Assembly: GCF_040675855.1 (NCBI RefSeq)
Contig: NZ_JBEGIK010000001.1
Span: forward strand, 2,604,001-2,668,000
Direction of reading: 5' to 3'
DNA: 64,000 nt
From: Microbacterium sp. LWH3-1.2
GTDB taxonomy: Bacteria > Actinomycetota > Actinomycetes > Actinomycetales > Microbacteriaceae
Shown: in pieces, positions 35,383-45,089 of the stretch
Numbering within the stretch: position 1 is the first letter of the stretch
How the letters are laid out: the number at the start of each line of letters is the position of its first letter
Translations under genes and position numbers: made by a program
Notes under the pieces: generated by a model
The model's input: only the letters and a program-made list of their open reading frames with translations
What the model was told of the DNA's origin: nothing
Database searches by the model: none

Positions 35383-36269
35383 CAGCCGCGCTCGGCGAGG
35401 CGGTGGGGCGCGGGCAGGTCGGCGACGTTGATGCCGACCATGGCCTCGCCGAGGCCGCGCGACACGTCAGCGATCACCTGGGGGTCGTCGTAGAACGTCG
35501 TGGCCTTCACGATGGCGGCCGCGCGCTGGGCGGGGTTGCCGGACTTGAAGATGCCCGAGCCGACGAACACGCCGTCGGCACCCATCTGCATCATCATCGC
35601 GGCGTCCGCGGGTGTGGCGACGCCGCCCGCGACGAACAGAACGACAGGCAGCTTGCCGGTCTCGGCGATCTCGGCGACGAGGTCGTACGGCGCCTGCAGC
35701 TCCTTCGCGGCGACGTAGAGCTCGTCCTTCGTCATCGAGCGCAGCACGTTGATCTCGCCCGTGATCTTGCGGATGTGCTTCGTAGCCTCCGAGACATCGC
35801 CGGTGCCCGCCTCGCCCTTCGAGCGGATCATCGCCGCGCCCTCGTTGATGCGGCGGAGCGCCTCGCCCAGGTTCGTGGCGCCGCACACGAACGGCACGGT
35901 GAAGTTCCACTTGTCGATGTGGTTCACGTAGTCGGCCGGCGACAGCACCTCGGACTCGTCGATGTAGTCGACGCCGAGCTCCTGCAGCACCTGCGCCTCG
36001 ACGAAGTGGCCGATGCGCGCCTTCGCCATGACCGGGATCGAGACGGCCTCGATGATGCCGTCGATCATGTCCGGGTCGCTCATGCGCGAGACGCCGCCCT
36101 GCGCGCGGATGTCGGCGGGCACGCGCTCGAGGGCCATGACGGCGACCGCGCCGGCATCCTCGGCGATCTTCGCCTGGTCGGGGGTGACGACGTCCATGAT
36201 GACGCCGCCCTTGAGCATCTCGGCGAGTCCGCGCTTGACGCGGTCGGTTCCCGTGTCGGCAGAGGTCAC
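35379..36269 (-). CDS. pdxS: Pyridoxal 5'-phosphate synthase lyase subunit PdxS
   Basis: 296 aa. Builds PLP from ribose 5-phosphate, glyceraldehyde 3-phosphate and ammonia (DXP-independent route). Highly conserved segments: [17 protein letters not shown] near 12-28, the active-site Lys in [14 protein letters not shown] near 84, [15 protein letters not shown] near 134, and [10 protein letters not shown] near 238 with the second catalytic Lys region upstream. GTG start. Divergent from the pdxR regulator gene, which shares the 128-bp promoter region and its palindrome. Confidence 0.97.
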   Translation of the reverse strand: MTSADTGTDRVKRGLAEMLKGGVIMDVVTPDQAKIAEDAGAVAVMALERVPADIRAQGGVSRMSDPDMIDGIIEAVSIPVMAKARIGHFVEAQVLQELGVDYIDESEVLSPADYVNHIDKWNFTVPFVCGATNLGEALRRINEGAAMIRSKGEAGTGDVSEATKHIRKITGEINVLRSMTKDELYVAAKELQAPYDLVAEIAETGKLPVVLFVAGGVATPADAAMMMQMGADGVFVGSGIFKSGNPAQRAAAIVKATTFYDDPQVIADVSRGLGEAMVGINVADLPAPHRLAERGW

Positions 36270-36324
36270 GAGCTTTCCCTTCGATCGGAGCGCGGATGCG
36301 CAACGGGTGAGGACAATGCGAGTA

Positions 36325-36338
36325 TTGGCCTAGGCCAA
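36325..36338. promoter_or_regulatory. Palindrome in the pdxS/pdxR divergent promoter region
   Basis: TTGGCCTAGGCCAA is a perfect 14-bp inverted repeat midway between the divergent pdxS and pdxR starts (56 and 59 nt away). MocR/PdxR regulators bind repeated sites in exactly this place in Corynebacterium and Listeria, so this is the likely PdxR operator, although the known sites are usually direct repeats. The 5' half (TTGGCC) may also serve as a -35 element. Confidence 0.5.
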
Positions 36339-36397
36339 AAGATAGCATGGGCTGGGCCCTGCACTCGGCGGGGCAGGACGTCATCCGAAGGACGGGC

Positions 36398-37744
36398 ATG
36401 AATCTCGACATCAGCGGCCGATCCGCATCCGAGATCGCCGACAGCCTGCGCTCCCGCATCGAACGCGGCGACCTCCATCCCGGTGACATCCTGCCGCCCG
36501 TGCGCTCCCTCGCCGACGAACTCGGCGTGAACCGCAACACCGTGGTGGCGGCGTACCGCCAACTCACCCAGGCGGGTGTGATCGTGACGCGGGGCCGCGG
36601 CGGAACACGCGTCGCCGACCTCTCCCCCGTCGCCCAGGAGGGCTTCGCCGCGGGCAGCGTGCTGCGCGATGTCGGCACCGGCAATCCCGACCCCGAGCTG
36701 ATCCCCGATCTCTCGGGAGCGCTCGCGGCGATGGCCGGCAGGCCGGTCCTCTACGGCGAACCGGTCATCGATCCGGGTCTCGAGCGCTGGGCGCTCCAGT
36801 GGATGCGCGACGGGCTCGCTCCTGCCGACGCCGACATGCGCCTCACGATCACGAGCGGCGCTGCGGACGCCGTCGAGCGGCTGCTCGCCCAGGCGCTCAC
36901 GCGCGACGACGCCGTCGCACTCGAGGACCCGTGCTTCCTGACGAGCATCCACACCGTGCGGATCGGCGGCTACCGCCCCGTCCCCGTGCCGGTCGACGAC
37001 GAGGGCATGACTGTCGAGGGACTGCGCGCCGCGCTCGAGCAGGGCGTCCGCGCAGTCGTCCACACGCCTCGTGCCCAGAACCCGACCGGCGCCAGCCTCT
37101 CCGCGCGCCGCGCCGAGGAGTTGCGCGACGTGCTCCGCGAGCACCCCTACGTGCTGGTGATCGAGGACGACCACTTCTCGCTCCTCTCGCGGCGGCCGTT
37201 CCACTCCCTCGTCGCCACCGGCCATCGCCGCTGGGCGCTCGTGAGGTCGGTGTCGAAGTTCCTCGGACCCGACATGTGCCTCGCGGTGACGGCATCCGAT
37301 CCAGAGACCGCGGAACGGCTCGCCATGCGCCTCACCCCCGGCACCACGTGGGTGAGCCACCTGCTGCAGCGACTCGCCCACGCATTGGTGACGGATGCTG
37401 CGACCATGGCCGCGATCGAGCGCGCCGGCGCGCACTACGCGGCGCGCAACGCCGCGTTCGTCGAGCGGCTCGCGAACGAGGGGGTGCCGGCGGATGCGGG
37501 GGACGGCCTGAACCTGTGGATCCCGCTCCCGGTGCCCGCGCGGGCGGTGTCGGAGCAGCTCATGCGTCGCGGGTGGCTCGCGCGCGCGGGCGACGACTTC
37601 GCGCTCGGCGGCGACGGGCCTTCTCGCCGCCTCCGACTCACGGTTCACGACCTCGACGACACGGACGCCGAACGGCTCGCGGTCGACGTGGCCGCGGCCG
37701 TGCGCGCGGCGGGTGGGCGGCTCGTCACGCGCGAAGTGGCATGA
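36398..37744 (+). CDS. pdxR: MocR/PdxR-type regulator: GntR wHTH fused to aminotransferase-like domain
   Basis: 448 aa. A GntR winged helix (residues 1-75; LPPVRSLADELGVNRNTVVAAYRQL is the recognition part) is followed by a fold-type I PLP-binding domain. The PLP Lys is expected in VRSVSKFLGPDM near residue 290. MocR proteins sense PLP and control vitamin B6 genes; the divergent pdxS-pdxT operon and the pdxY gene 7 nt downstream support that role. I start at the ATG at 36398, which begins right before the wHTH; an earlier in-frame ATG (36347) would overlap the operator region. Confidence 0.93.
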   Translation: MNLDISGRSASEIADSLRSRIERGDLHPGDILPPVRSLADELGVNRNTVVAAYRQLTQAGVIVTRGRGGTRVADLSPVAQEGFAAGSVLRDVGTGNPDPELIPDLSGALAAMAGRPVLYGEPVIDPGLERWALQWMRDGLAPADADMRLTITSGAADAVERLLAQALTRDDAVALEDPCFLTSIHTVRIGGYRPVPVPVDDEGMTVEGLRAALEQGVRAVVHTPRAQNPTGASLSARRAEELRDVLREHPYVLVIEDDHFSLLSRRPFHSLVATGHRRWALVRSVSKFLGPDMCLAVTASDPETAERLAMRLTPGTTWVSHLLQRLAHALVTDAATMAAIERAGAHYAARNAAFVERLANEGVPADAGDGLNLWIPLPVPARAVSEQLMRRGWLARAGDDFALGGDGPSRRLRLTVHDLDDTDAERLAVDVAAAVRAAGGRLVTREVA

Positions 37745-37751
37745 TCGAGCG

Positions 37752-38603
37752 GTGAAGATCCTCTCGATCCAGTCCGCGGTCGCCTACGGCCACGTCGGCA
37801 ACTCCGCCGCTGTCTTCCCGCTGCAGCGCATCGGCGTCGAGGTCATGCCGGTGTACACCGTGAACTTCTCGAATCACACCGGGTACGGCGCATGGCGCGG
37901 CCCGATGATCGATCCCGACGACGTGCGCGACGTCGTCGCCGGCATCGAGGACCGCGGCGTCTTCCCGCAGATCGACGTCGTCCTCTCGGGCTACCAAGGT
38001 GGTGACGGTATCGCCGATGTCATCCTCGACACGGTCGCGCGGGTGAAGGAGGCGAACCCCGCCGCCATCTACGCATGCGACCCGGTGATGGGCAACGCGA
38101 AGTCCGGCTGCTTCGTGGCTCCCGCGATCCCGGCGCTGCTGCGCGACCGCGTGGTGCCCGCCGCCGACATCATCACCCCGAACCAGTTCGAGCTGGGCTT
38201 CCTCACCGAGACCGAGCCGTCGGATCTCGACTCGACCCTCGCCTCCGCGGACGCCGCGCGTGCGATGGGCCCGCGCACCGTGCTGGTGACGAGCGTCGAG
38301 CGCCCGGATCGCGCCGAGGGCACGATCGAGATGCTCGCGGTCACCGACGACGGCGCGTGGATCGTGCAGACGCCGCACATCCCGATGAAGGCCAACGGCT
38401 CGGGCGATGTCACGGCGGCGCTCTTCACGGCGCATCACCGCCGGACCGGCGATGCGGCCGACGCCCTTGCCCGCACCACCTCGAGCGTCTTCGACCTTCT
38501 CGAGCGCACCCACGCCTCTGGCGAGCGTGAGCTGCAGCTCATCGAATCGCAGGACGCCTACGCGAACCCGCGCCTGCAGTTCGAGGTCACGCAGGTCCGC
38601 TGA
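37752..38603 (+). CDS. pdxY: Pyridoxal kinase PdxY
   Basis: 283 aa ribokinase-like salvage enzyme phosphorylating pyridoxal. It starts VKILSIQSAVAYGHVGNSAAVFPLQR, as PdxY does; SGYQG is near 80, the CDPVMGNAKSGCFV segment near 112, and the ATP-binding/catalytic ANGSGDVTAALF near 216-227, with Asp222 as the expected base. GTG start. It follows pdxR by 7 nt, so it is co-transcribed with the regulator. It converges on the HIT gene, which ends 8 nt away on the other strand. Confidence 0.93.
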   Translation: MKILSIQSAVAYGHVGNSAAVFPLQRIGVEVMPVYTVNFSNHTGYGAWRGPMIDPDDVRDVVAGIEDRGVFPQIDVVLSGYQGGDGIADVILDTVARVKEANPAAIYACDPVMGNAKSGCFVAPAIPALLRDRVVPAADIITPNQFELGFLTETEPSDLDSTLASADAARAMGPRTVLVTSVERPDRAEGTIEMLAVTDDGAWIVQTPHIPMKANGSGDVTAALFTAHHRRTGDAADALARTTSSVFDLLERTHASGERELQLIESQDAYANPRLQFEVTQVR

Positions 38604-38611
38604 AGCGCAGG

Positions 38612-39265
38612 TCAGGCGTTCCAGGCGTCATAGATCGCACGGCGCACGTCACCGAGGAGCTGCGGCAGGGCCTTCGTCTTCGCGATGATCGGGAAGAAGT
38701 TCGCGTCGGAACCCCACCGCGGCACGATGTGCTGGTGCAGGTGCTCGTCGACGCCGGCGCCGGCGACATGACCCTGGTTCATCCCGATGTTGAAGCCGTC
38801 GCAGCGGGAGACCTGACGGAGCACGCGCATGCCCTGCTGTGTGATCAGCCCGATCTCGGCGACCTCTTCGTCGGTCGCCTCGTCGTACGTCGCGATGTGG
38901 CGGTACGGGCACACGAGCAGGTGACCCGAGTTGTACGGGAAGAGGTTCAGCAGCGCGTACGCCGTCCGGCCCCGGAAGACGATGAGACCGTCCTCGTCGG
39001 ACTTTCGCGGCGCCTCGCAGAACGGGCACTCCTTGCGCAGCACCTCAGGGCCGGCCTGGATGTACGCCATGCGGTGCGGCGTCCAGAGGCGCTGGAACTC
39101 GTCCGGCACCCCCGCGAGGGTCGCGGCGTCGACGAGCGCGGGGTTCGCGGCATCCGACTCCGGATTGCCGCGCGACGCGACCTCGTCGAGGCTCACGCGC
39201 CTTTCGACAGGCTCAGGGACCGTGACTTCGCGTTCGCGACTCCCCGCAAGCGGGTCGTCGTTCAC
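38612..39265 (-). CDS. HIT-family nucleotide-binding protein
   Basis: 217 aa. The histidine triad [11 protein letters not shown] is near residues 168-178, with the preceding [13 protein letters not shown] segment and the N-terminal CPFCEAPRK zinc-like Cys pair near 82. This form (HIT domain with a CxxC and a [20 protein letters not shown] segment) resembles mycobacterial AP4A phosphorylase-type HIT proteins. It probably acts on dinucleoside polyphosphates, which is an inference. ATG overlaps the thrS stop (ATGA); the thrS-HIT pair is common in actinobacteria. Confidence 0.92.
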   Translation of the reverse strand: MNDDPLAGSREREVTVPEPVERRVSLDEVASRGNPESDAANPALVDAATLAGVPDEFQRLWTPHRMAYIQAGPEVLRKECPFCEAPRKSDEDGLIVFRGRTAYALLNLFPYNSGHLLVCPYRHIATYDEATDEEVAEIGLITQQGMRVLRQVSRCDGFNIGMNQGHVAGAGVDEHLHQHIVPRWGSDANFFPIIAKTKALPQLLGDVRRAIYDAWNA

Positions 39266-41256
39266 GCGAAGTCCTCCGCGGTGTTGACCAGCGCATGGGA
39301 GGCGATCGCCTCCCGGACGCGGCGGAGGGCGTCGGCGATCGGCACGCCGTTCTCCTGCGAGCCGTCGCGGAAGCGGAACGACACGGTGTCACCTGCCTGG
39401 TCCTGCGCGCCCGCGATGAGCTGGAGCGGGACTTTCTGGGTGGTGTGCGTGCGGATCTTCTTCTGCATGCGGTCGTCGGAGTGATCGAGCTCGGCTCGCA
39501 CGCCCTCGGCCTTCAGCTGGTCGATGACCGCGCCGAGGTAGTCCGCGAAGTCCTCGGCGACGGGAATGCCGACCACCTGGACGGGCGACAGCCACACCGG
39601 GAACGCGCCGGCGTAGTGCTCGAGCAGGATCGCGAAGAAGCGCTCGATCGAGCCGAACAGCGCGCGGTGGATCATGATCGGCCGCTTCTTCTGACCGTCG
39701 CGGTCCGTGTACTCCAGCTCGAAGCGCTCGGGAAGGTTCGGGTCGACCTGCACCGTGGACAGCTGCCAGGTGCGGCCGATCGCGTCGCGGGTCTTGAGGT
39801 CGATCTTCGGACCGTAGAACGCGGCCTCGCCCGGCACTTCGGTCAGCTTCAGCCCGCTCGCGACGGCGACGTTGCGCAGGGCGTTGGTGGAGTAGTCCCA
39901 GAACTCGTCCGAGCCGATCCACTTGCCCTTCTCGTCGTCGCGCATCGACAGCTCGAGCTCGAACTCGTCGAGACCGAAGTCGCGCAGCATCGAGATGACG
40001 AACTCGAGGACGCGGGTCGCCTCCTCCTCCAGCTGCTCGGGCGTGACGAACAGGTGCGAGTCGTCCTGTGTGAAGCCGCGCACACGGGTGAGGCCGTGCA
40101 GTGCGCCCGAGAGCTCGTTGCGGTACACCGTGCCGTTCTCGGCGAGGCGCATCGGCAGGTCGCGGTAGCTGCGCGCGCGCTCCTTGTAGATGAGGATGTG
40201 CATCGGGCAGTTCATCGGCTTCAGGTAGTAGTCCTGGCCGTGCTTGGTGATCTCGCCGTGCTCGTCGCGCTCCTCGTCCATCACGATGGGCGGGAACATG
40301 CCCTCCTTGTACGTGACGAGGTGATTCGAGGTGAGGAACAGGTCCTCCTTCGAGATGTGCGGCGTGTACACGTAGGTGTAGCCGCCCGCGATGTGGCGGC
40401 GACGCGCGTGCTGCTCCATCTCGCCGCGGACGATGCCGCCGCGCGGGTGCCACACCGACAGGCCCGAACCGATCTCGTCGGGGAACGAGAAGAGATCGAG
40501 GTCCTTGCCGAGCTTGCGGTGATCGCGCTTGGCGGCCTCCTCGAGGCGGGTCTGGTAGGCGCGCAGCTCGTCCTTGGTGGGCCACGCGGTTCCGTAGATG
40601 CGCTGCAGCTGCGGGTTCTTCTCGCTGCCGCGCCAGTATGCGCCGGCGATGCGCTGCAGCGCCCAGCCGTTGCCGATCATACGGGTGTTCGGCAGGTGCG
40701 GCCCGCGGCAGAGGTCCTTCCAGACGGTCTGTCCGTCGCGGTCGACGTTGTCGTAGATCGTGAGCTCGCCGGCGCCGACCTCGACCGACGCGCCCTCGGT
40801 CTTCTCGGCCCCGCCGCCCTTGAGTCCGATGAGCTCGAGCTTGAACGGCTCGTCGACGAGCTCGACGCGCGCCTCGTCGTCGCTCACGACGCGGCGGACG
40901 AAGCGCTGGCCCTCGCGGATGATGCGCGCCATCTCCTTGTCGATGGCCTTGAGGTCCTCGGGGGTGAAGGGGTGCTCCACGCCGAAGTCGTAGTAGAAGC
41001 CGTCGGTGATGGGCGGGCCGATGCCGAGGTTCGCCTGCGGGTTGATGCGCTGGACGGCCTGGGCGAGGACGTGCGCCGTGGAGTGGCGCAGGATCGCGAG
41101 GCCGTCGGGGCTGTCGATGGTGACGGGCTCCACGGCATCCGTCTCCTCCACCACCGTCGCGAGGTCTCTGAGTTCGCCGTTCACGCGGAGCGCGACCACG
41201 GAGCGGTCGGGGAACAGGGCGAAGCCGTCGGCGGGGAAGGACACAGCGTCAGTCAC
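39262..41256 (-). CDS. thrS: Threonine-tRNA ligase
   Basis: 664 aa class II synthetase. A shortened N-terminal TGS-like domain is followed by the editing domain with [11 protein letters not shown] near residue 66 (HxxxH) and the CxxxH partner near 167-190; the catalytic core contains [12 protein letters not shown] near 358 with the zinc Cys, and [14 protein letters not shown] near 395. The anticodon-binding domain closes the protein. GTG start at 41256 has AGGAGAG upstream; an upstream in-frame ATG (41286) lies before that site. No T-box leader is visible. Confidence 0.96.
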   Translation of the reverse strand: MTDAVSFPADGFALFPDRSVVALRVNGELRDLATVVEETDAVEPVTIDSPDGLAILRHSTAHVLAQAVQRINPQANLGIGPPITDGFYYDFGVEHPFTPEDLKAIDKEMARIIREGQRFVRRVVSDDEARVELVDEPFKLELIGLKGGGAEKTEGASVEVGAGELTIYDNVDRDGQTVWKDLCRGPHLPNTRMIGNGWALQRIAGAYWRGSEKNPQLQRIYGTAWPTKDELRAYQTRLEEAAKRDHRKLGKDLDLFSFPDEIGSGLSVWHPRGGIVRGEMEQHARRRHIAGGYTYVYTPHISKEDLFLTSNHLVTYKEGMFPPIVMDEERDEHGEITKHGQDYYLKPMNCPMHILIYKERARSYRDLPMRLAENGTVYRNELSGALHGLTRVRGFTQDDSHLFVTPEQLEEEATRVLEFVISMLRDFGLDEFELELSMRDDEKGKWIGSDEFWDYSTNALRNVAVASGLKLTEVPGEAAFYGPKIDLKTRDAIGRTWQLSTVQVDPNLPERFELEYTDRDGQKKRPIMIHRALFGSIERFFAILLEHYAGAFPVWLSPVQVVGIPVAEDFADYLGAVIDQLKAEGVRAELDHSDDRMQKKIRTHTTQKVPLQLIAGAQDQAGDTVSFRFRDGSQENGVPIADALRRVREAIASHALVNTAEDFA

Positions 41257-41458
41257 GGAAACTCTCCTGGGAATGGCTCGGATCAAGGCTACTCAGCTTC
41301 GGGCGCACGCCGCGCCCCGCCCGCTCAGGCGCCGAGCGTTCGCGTGTCGGTCTGCACTGCCGTTGCAGCGGTCGACCAGACGAGTTCCACGCGACGATTC
41401 TAGCCAGTGGTTCTCGGGGGGCGGGTATCACGGGCGCCCGACGAGGCTCCTGAACTTC

Positions 41459-41488
41459 GTGACGAGAGCGCCTGCCGGGCAATATGCT
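41459..41488 (+). promoter_or_regulatory. Promoter of the hydrolase-nitroreductase-like pair
   Basis: A weak -35 (GTGACG, 41459-41464) is followed after 18 nt by -10 TATGCT (41483-41488). Transcription from here would begin near 41495, so the coding start must lie downstream; this supports the ATG at 41562 (or 41546) and rules out the ATG embedded in the -10 box. Confidence 0.5.
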
Positions 41489-41561
41489 GACTCCGTCGTC
41501 GCCCGTGGGCCGGTCCCGCCTCGCCGCGACGATCTCCGTACGGCTGATGCTGGGGGTCGAG

Positions 41562-42644
41562 ATGAGCGAGCACGAAGCCGCATCGACGGCGACGGATACT
41601 TCGGACGAACGCGTTCGGCGCGCCCTGCGCTGCGGTGAACCGACGATCCACGAATTCGACACCGTCGACGGGGTCATGCTGCGCCTCACGCGGTTCGAGG
41701 GCGGAACGAAGGGGCCCGTCATCCTGACCCCCGGGTTCGGCACGTCGGCGTTCGCGTACACGATCGACACCACCGACACGAACTTCCCCGAGTACCTCTA
41801 CGAGCACGGCTACGACGTGTGGGTGCTCGACTACCGCGCGAGCCCGGAGCTGCCGTCGGGAGGGACGCAGTTCACACTCGACGACATCGCCGAGTACGAC
41901 TACCCGGCCGCGGTCGCCAAGGTGCGCGAGGTGTCGGGAGCGGAGTCGGTGCAGATCGTGGCGCACTGCGTCGGATCGCTCACGATGCTGATGTCGCTGG
42001 GCCTGGGCCTCGAGGGCGTGCGCTCGGCGGTCGCCTCCCAGGTCACGCTGCACCCGCGCGGCGGCACGCTCAACGAGCTGCGTGCCGGTATCTACGCGGG
42101 GAACATCCTGCAGGCACTGGGCTTCGACACCCTGACCACCGAGTTCGACGACGACCCGTCGTGGGGCGAGACGCTCTACGACAAGGCGCTCGCGATCTAC
42201 CCCGCGGGCGACGAGCCGTGCGACCGCCCGTTCTGCCGGCGGGTCATGTTCATGTACGGCGAGGTGTACGACCATGCGCAGCTGAACGAGGCGACGCACG
42301 ACCACCTCGAGGAGGCGTTCGGCGTCGCCAACATGACGACGCTGCGCCACATCACGAGAATCCTCCGCGAGGACCACGCCGTCAGCGCGGACGGCGAGCA
42401 CGACTACCTCGACGACGTGTCGGGCCTGCGTCTGCCGATCGCCTTCCTCCACGGCGCCGACAACCGCCTGTTCGTGCCGGAGGGCAGCGAGATCACCTAC
42501 GACGTGCTGCGCGAGCGCAACGGCGCCGAGCTGTACACCCGGGACGTCATCCCCGGCTACGCCCATATGGACTGCTTCATCGGGAAGGATGCCGCGCGCG
42601 ACGTCTATCCCGTCATCACCGCCCGGCTCGACCGGCACAACTGA
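41562..42644 (+). CDS. Alpha/beta-fold hydrolase with Cys nucleophile (lipid oxidation cluster)
   Basis: 360 aa. The alpha/beta-hydrolase pattern is complete: strand and oxyanion segment VILTPGFGTSAF near residues 53-64, DVWVLDYRAS near 85, nucleophile elbow AHCVGS (Cys136), acid in LHGADNRLF near 304 and His in PGYAHMDCF near 337. The nucleophile position holds Cys, as in PHA synthases and dienelactone hydrolases. It is a paralogue of the hydrolase at 51553-52593, sharing the elbow and the C-terminal G..H.D.F.G......VYP.I pattern. Similar domains occur next to or fused with GMC oxidoreductases. ATG 41562 is preceded by GGGGG. First gene of a pair; the next starts 20 nt later. Confidence 0.8.
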   Translation: MSEHEAASTATDTSDERVRRALRCGEPTIHEFDTVDGVMLRLTRFEGGTKGPVILTPGFGTSAFAYTIDTTDTNFPEYLYEHGYDVWVLDYRASPELPSGGTQFTLDDIAEYDYPAAVAKVREVSGAESVQIVAHCVGSLTMLMSLGLGLEGVRSAVASQVTLHPRGGTLNELRAGIYAGNILQALGFDTLTTEFDDDPSWGETLYDKALAIYPAGDEPCDRPFCRRVMFMYGEVYDHAQLNEATHDHLEEAFGVANMTTLRHITRILREDHAVSADGEHDYLDDVSGLRLPIAFLHGADNRLFVPEGSEITYDVLRERNGAELYTRDVIPGYAHMDCFIGKDAARDVYPVITARLDRHN

Positions 42645-42664
42645 CGCGAACCAGGAGAGCCGCC

Positions 42665-44125
42665 ATGACTTCGATCGACTCGTCGACCGCCACCGATGCC
42701 GCAGCTGCGGGAGCGCACGCGGGCCTCGCCGACCTCGCGGGCTACCCGTTCCTCTCGGCGCTCACCGACCGCCGCACCAGGCGCATCCCGCGCGGCTTCT
42801 CGGTGAACGCGGGCCCGCTGAGCCACGAGAGTCACAACGCGCCGGCGCCGCTGAGCAAACTGGAGGAGGCGGTCCTCATCACGTGCGTCACCGGGATCAC
42901 CGGGATCACGACGCACGACGGTCCGCTCGTCGAGACGGACGGCAAGGACGAGCTCGGCACGCCGTTCCTCAACATCATGGCCCGCACCGGCAGCAGCGCC
43001 GACAACGCGCAGGCGACGCACTTCTTCATGATCAACGACGACGGCATCTTCCTGCTGAAGGCGCCCAAGGGGCAGCGCGCACTCGAGCTGCTGAAGGACC
43101 TCCCGCCGAAGTGGGGCGACTGGACGGAGGCCGACTGGATCGGCGCGGCCGACGAGTGCCTGGTGCGCGTGTCGGACCGCCGGCTCGACTTCCCCCGCGA
43201 ATGGCCGTACTACCTCGGCTGGAACAACCAGGCCTCCAACGCTCCGGGGACCACGCTCTTCTTCCCTGTCGTCGACTGCACGTGGCAATACATCAACGCG
43301 ATCATCATCCTGCTCACCGAGCCGGGAGGCATGCGTCCGCTCTTCCTCGACGACTGGCGCACATTCCACCCGAAGAACACGGTGGAGTGGATCGCCAAGA
43401 TCGCCGGCGGGCTGGGCATCGGGCCCAAGATCCCGTATCACCCCATCGGCGGGCTCGACCGCGTGCGCAGCGGCTACCTCAACAAGGAGAGCCAGGCGCC
43501 CCTCGGCTTCGGCGGAGCGCTGCGCACCGACTACGAGGCGTTCTTCTACTTCCAGAACCTCATGCTGCTCGGGCAGTCGATGGGGCTCGGCGGCTGGATC
43601 CACGGCTCGGTGTTCCCGCCATACATCTGGCAGCAGGACGACGCGAAGGGCTGGCACGGGCTCGGCTTCCGTCTCGAGGAGCCGACGAGGCATCGCAAAT
43701 GGCCGCCGGTGCCCGCATCGCAGGCGAACCCGGTGGGGATCGACGGCATCCTCGAGGGGCTCACTCCCCCGTACGTATCGTCGATGGACGAAGCCGTCGA
43801 TCGGGTCGTCGAGTCGAAATACAGCGCGACCGGGCCGGCGTACGGCAACGAGAAGGTGTTCTCGAGCCCGTACCGCAACTCCGACGATGCGCGGGCCTTC
43901 CTCGACAAGGGGACGCGGTTCGGGCCGAACGAGATCGCGTACACGAAGGAGATCTGCAACTACATCTGGGACACCTACGGGCGCTTCCCCGCGCACGTGG
44001 ACGCGTTCTACACGCCCGGCATGTGGCTGCAGTTCTCGCACCTCGAGCTGGAGTACTACGACCGGTTCTTCGACCCGCGTCAGTACACCCGCCAGGCGGC
44101 TCACGACGGGCTCTGGCACCGCTGA
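42665..44125 (+). CDS. Unknown 486-aa protein with nitroreductase-like segments
   Basis: No confident family. Three segments recall the flavin nitroreductase fold: LSKLEEAVLITCVTGITGI near residues 62-80, ARTGSSADNAQATHFFMINDDGIFLLK near 106-133 (compare R..PSAG.......v...G...), and FQNLMLLGQSMGLGGWI near 297-313 (compare QN..LAA...GLG....). Between them lie an aromatic region and a PGGMRPLFLDDW motif. If correct it would bind FMN and act on an unknown substrate; the protein is twice the usual nitroreductase length, which suggests two tandem halves in one chain. The ATG has a strong AGGAGAG site. Second gene after the Cys hydrolase; converges on the hydrolase at 44175. Confidence 0.6.
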   Translation: MTSIDSSTATDAAAAGAHAGLADLAGYPFLSALTDRRTRRIPRGFSVNAGPLSHESHNAPAPLSKLEEAVLITCVTGITGITTHDGPLVETDGKDELGTPFLNIMARTGSSADNAQATHFFMINDDGIFLLKAPKGQRALELLKDLPPKWGDWTEADWIGAADECLVRVSDRRLDFPREWPYYLGWNNQASNAPGTTLFFPVVDCTWQYINAIIILLTEPGGMRPLFLDDWRTFHPKNTVEWIAKIAGGLGIGPKIPYHPIGGLDRVRSGYLNKESQAPLGFGGALRTDYEAFFYFQNLMLLGQSMGLGGWIHGSVFPPYIWQQDDAKGWHGLGFRLEEPTRHRKWPPVPASQANPVGIDGILEGLTPPYVSSMDEAVDRVVESKYSATGPAYGNEKVFSSPYRNSDDARAFLDKGTRFGPNEIAYTKEICNYIWDTYGRFPAHVDAFYTPGMWLQFSHLELEYYDRFFDPRQYTRQAAHDGLWHR

Positions 44126-44174
44126 TCCCGCCGGACGGACGGAAGACGGATGCCGCGACCCGCCGCTCGCGCCG

Positions 44175-45089
44175 TCAGAGGTGGGCGGTGAAGAAGCCGA
44201 CGACCTCGTCGACCTCCTTGCTCACGTACTGATAGCCCTCGTAGCGACCCGTCGACGGGTACGCGATGACGCCGAGGGAGTGCGGTGTGAGCGCGGAGAA
44301 CTCCTCCACGATCCGCATCTCGCCCCACGGATCGCCGGTTCCCTGCACGTACTGCACGACGGTGTCGCCGAGCTCGCGTGCGGGGATCGCCGGATCGTGG
44401 CGGCTCGGCAGCGGGGCCCGCAGCGCGACGTACACCAGGTCGGTGCTCGCCGCTTCCGCAGGACCGAGCGGTCCGAGCACCTCTCGCGCGAAGTTGCGGT
44501 TGAACACGGGGAGCCGGGTCGGCTGCACCGCGAGGAACGCCTTCACCGGGGGTCCGTCGGGAATGGCGTACATGACGGTGTTCGCGCCCGCGGACGTGCC
44601 GAGCGCGCCGATGCGCGCCGGATCGACGTCGGGCCGTTCCCGCAGGTAGGCGAGCGCTCCCGTGAAGTCGCGCGCCTCCCAGCGCCCCATTGTGAGCGGC
44701 GGTCTGCTGCCGCTCTCGCCGTGGTTCGAGAGGTCGAAGAGCAGCACGTGGAATCCGGCGTCGTGCAGCGCCTTCGTCGCCGGGAGGAAGTCGACGTCGC
44801 GGTCGACGAACGGCACGCGCCCCGCGACGTTGCCGGTGCGATTCCACAGCCAGCCGTGCACGAACACGACGACCGGGCCTCGCTCCGCGCCGGACGGGAC
44901 GAACCACCCCTTCAGCGCGACGCCGTCGCTCGCGGCGAAGGCGACCTCTTCGTACGCGAGCCCGAACTCGGACGGCGTCCGCGTGATCGGCTGGCGATCC
45001 CCCGTGACCATCAGCCGCGTGAGATGGAGGAGCTTGCGCAGTCCGCGCTCCCGCGTCGCGCCGGGCGCCTCAGCCGACGACCGGGACAT
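44175..45089 (-). CDS. Alpha/beta-fold hydrolase, last gene of the dioxygenase-P450 operon
   Basis: 304 aa. It carries VVVFVHGWLWNRTGN near residues 72-86 (HG oxyanion), LLFDLSNHGES near 116-126, nucleophile elbow LGTSAGANT with Ser near 165, and an acid in VQGTGDPWGE near 245. The expected C-terminal His is not obvious: the tail has YPSTGRYEGYQYVS in its place. This is a standard serine-hydrolase elbow, unlike the Cys form of the two plus-strand hydrolases. The ATG lies inside the 3' end of the P450 gene (20-nt overlap), so it is translated with it. It may hydrolyse an oxidised lipid ester or lactone. Confidence 0.82.
   Translation of the reverse strand: MSRSSAEAPGATRERGLRKLLHLTRLMVTGDRQPITRTPSEFGLAYEEVAFAASDGVALKGWFVPSGAERGPVVVFVHGWLWNRTGNVAGRVPFVDRDVDFLPATKALHDAGFHVLLFDLSNHGESGSRPPLTMGRWEARDFTGALAYLRERPDVDPARIGALGTSAGANTVMYAIPDGPPVKAFLAVQPTRLPVFNRNFAREVLGPLGPAEAASTDLVYVALRAPLPSRHDPAIPARELGDTVVQYVQGTGDPWGEMRIVEEFSALTPHSLGVIAYPSTGRYEGYQYVSKEVDEVVGFFTAHL

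Noticed and set aside
41257..41561. Possible T-box leader or riboswitch upstream of thrS
   Set aside because: thrS has only a short leader with an AGGAGAG site; no T-box core or terminator/antiterminator pair is visible.
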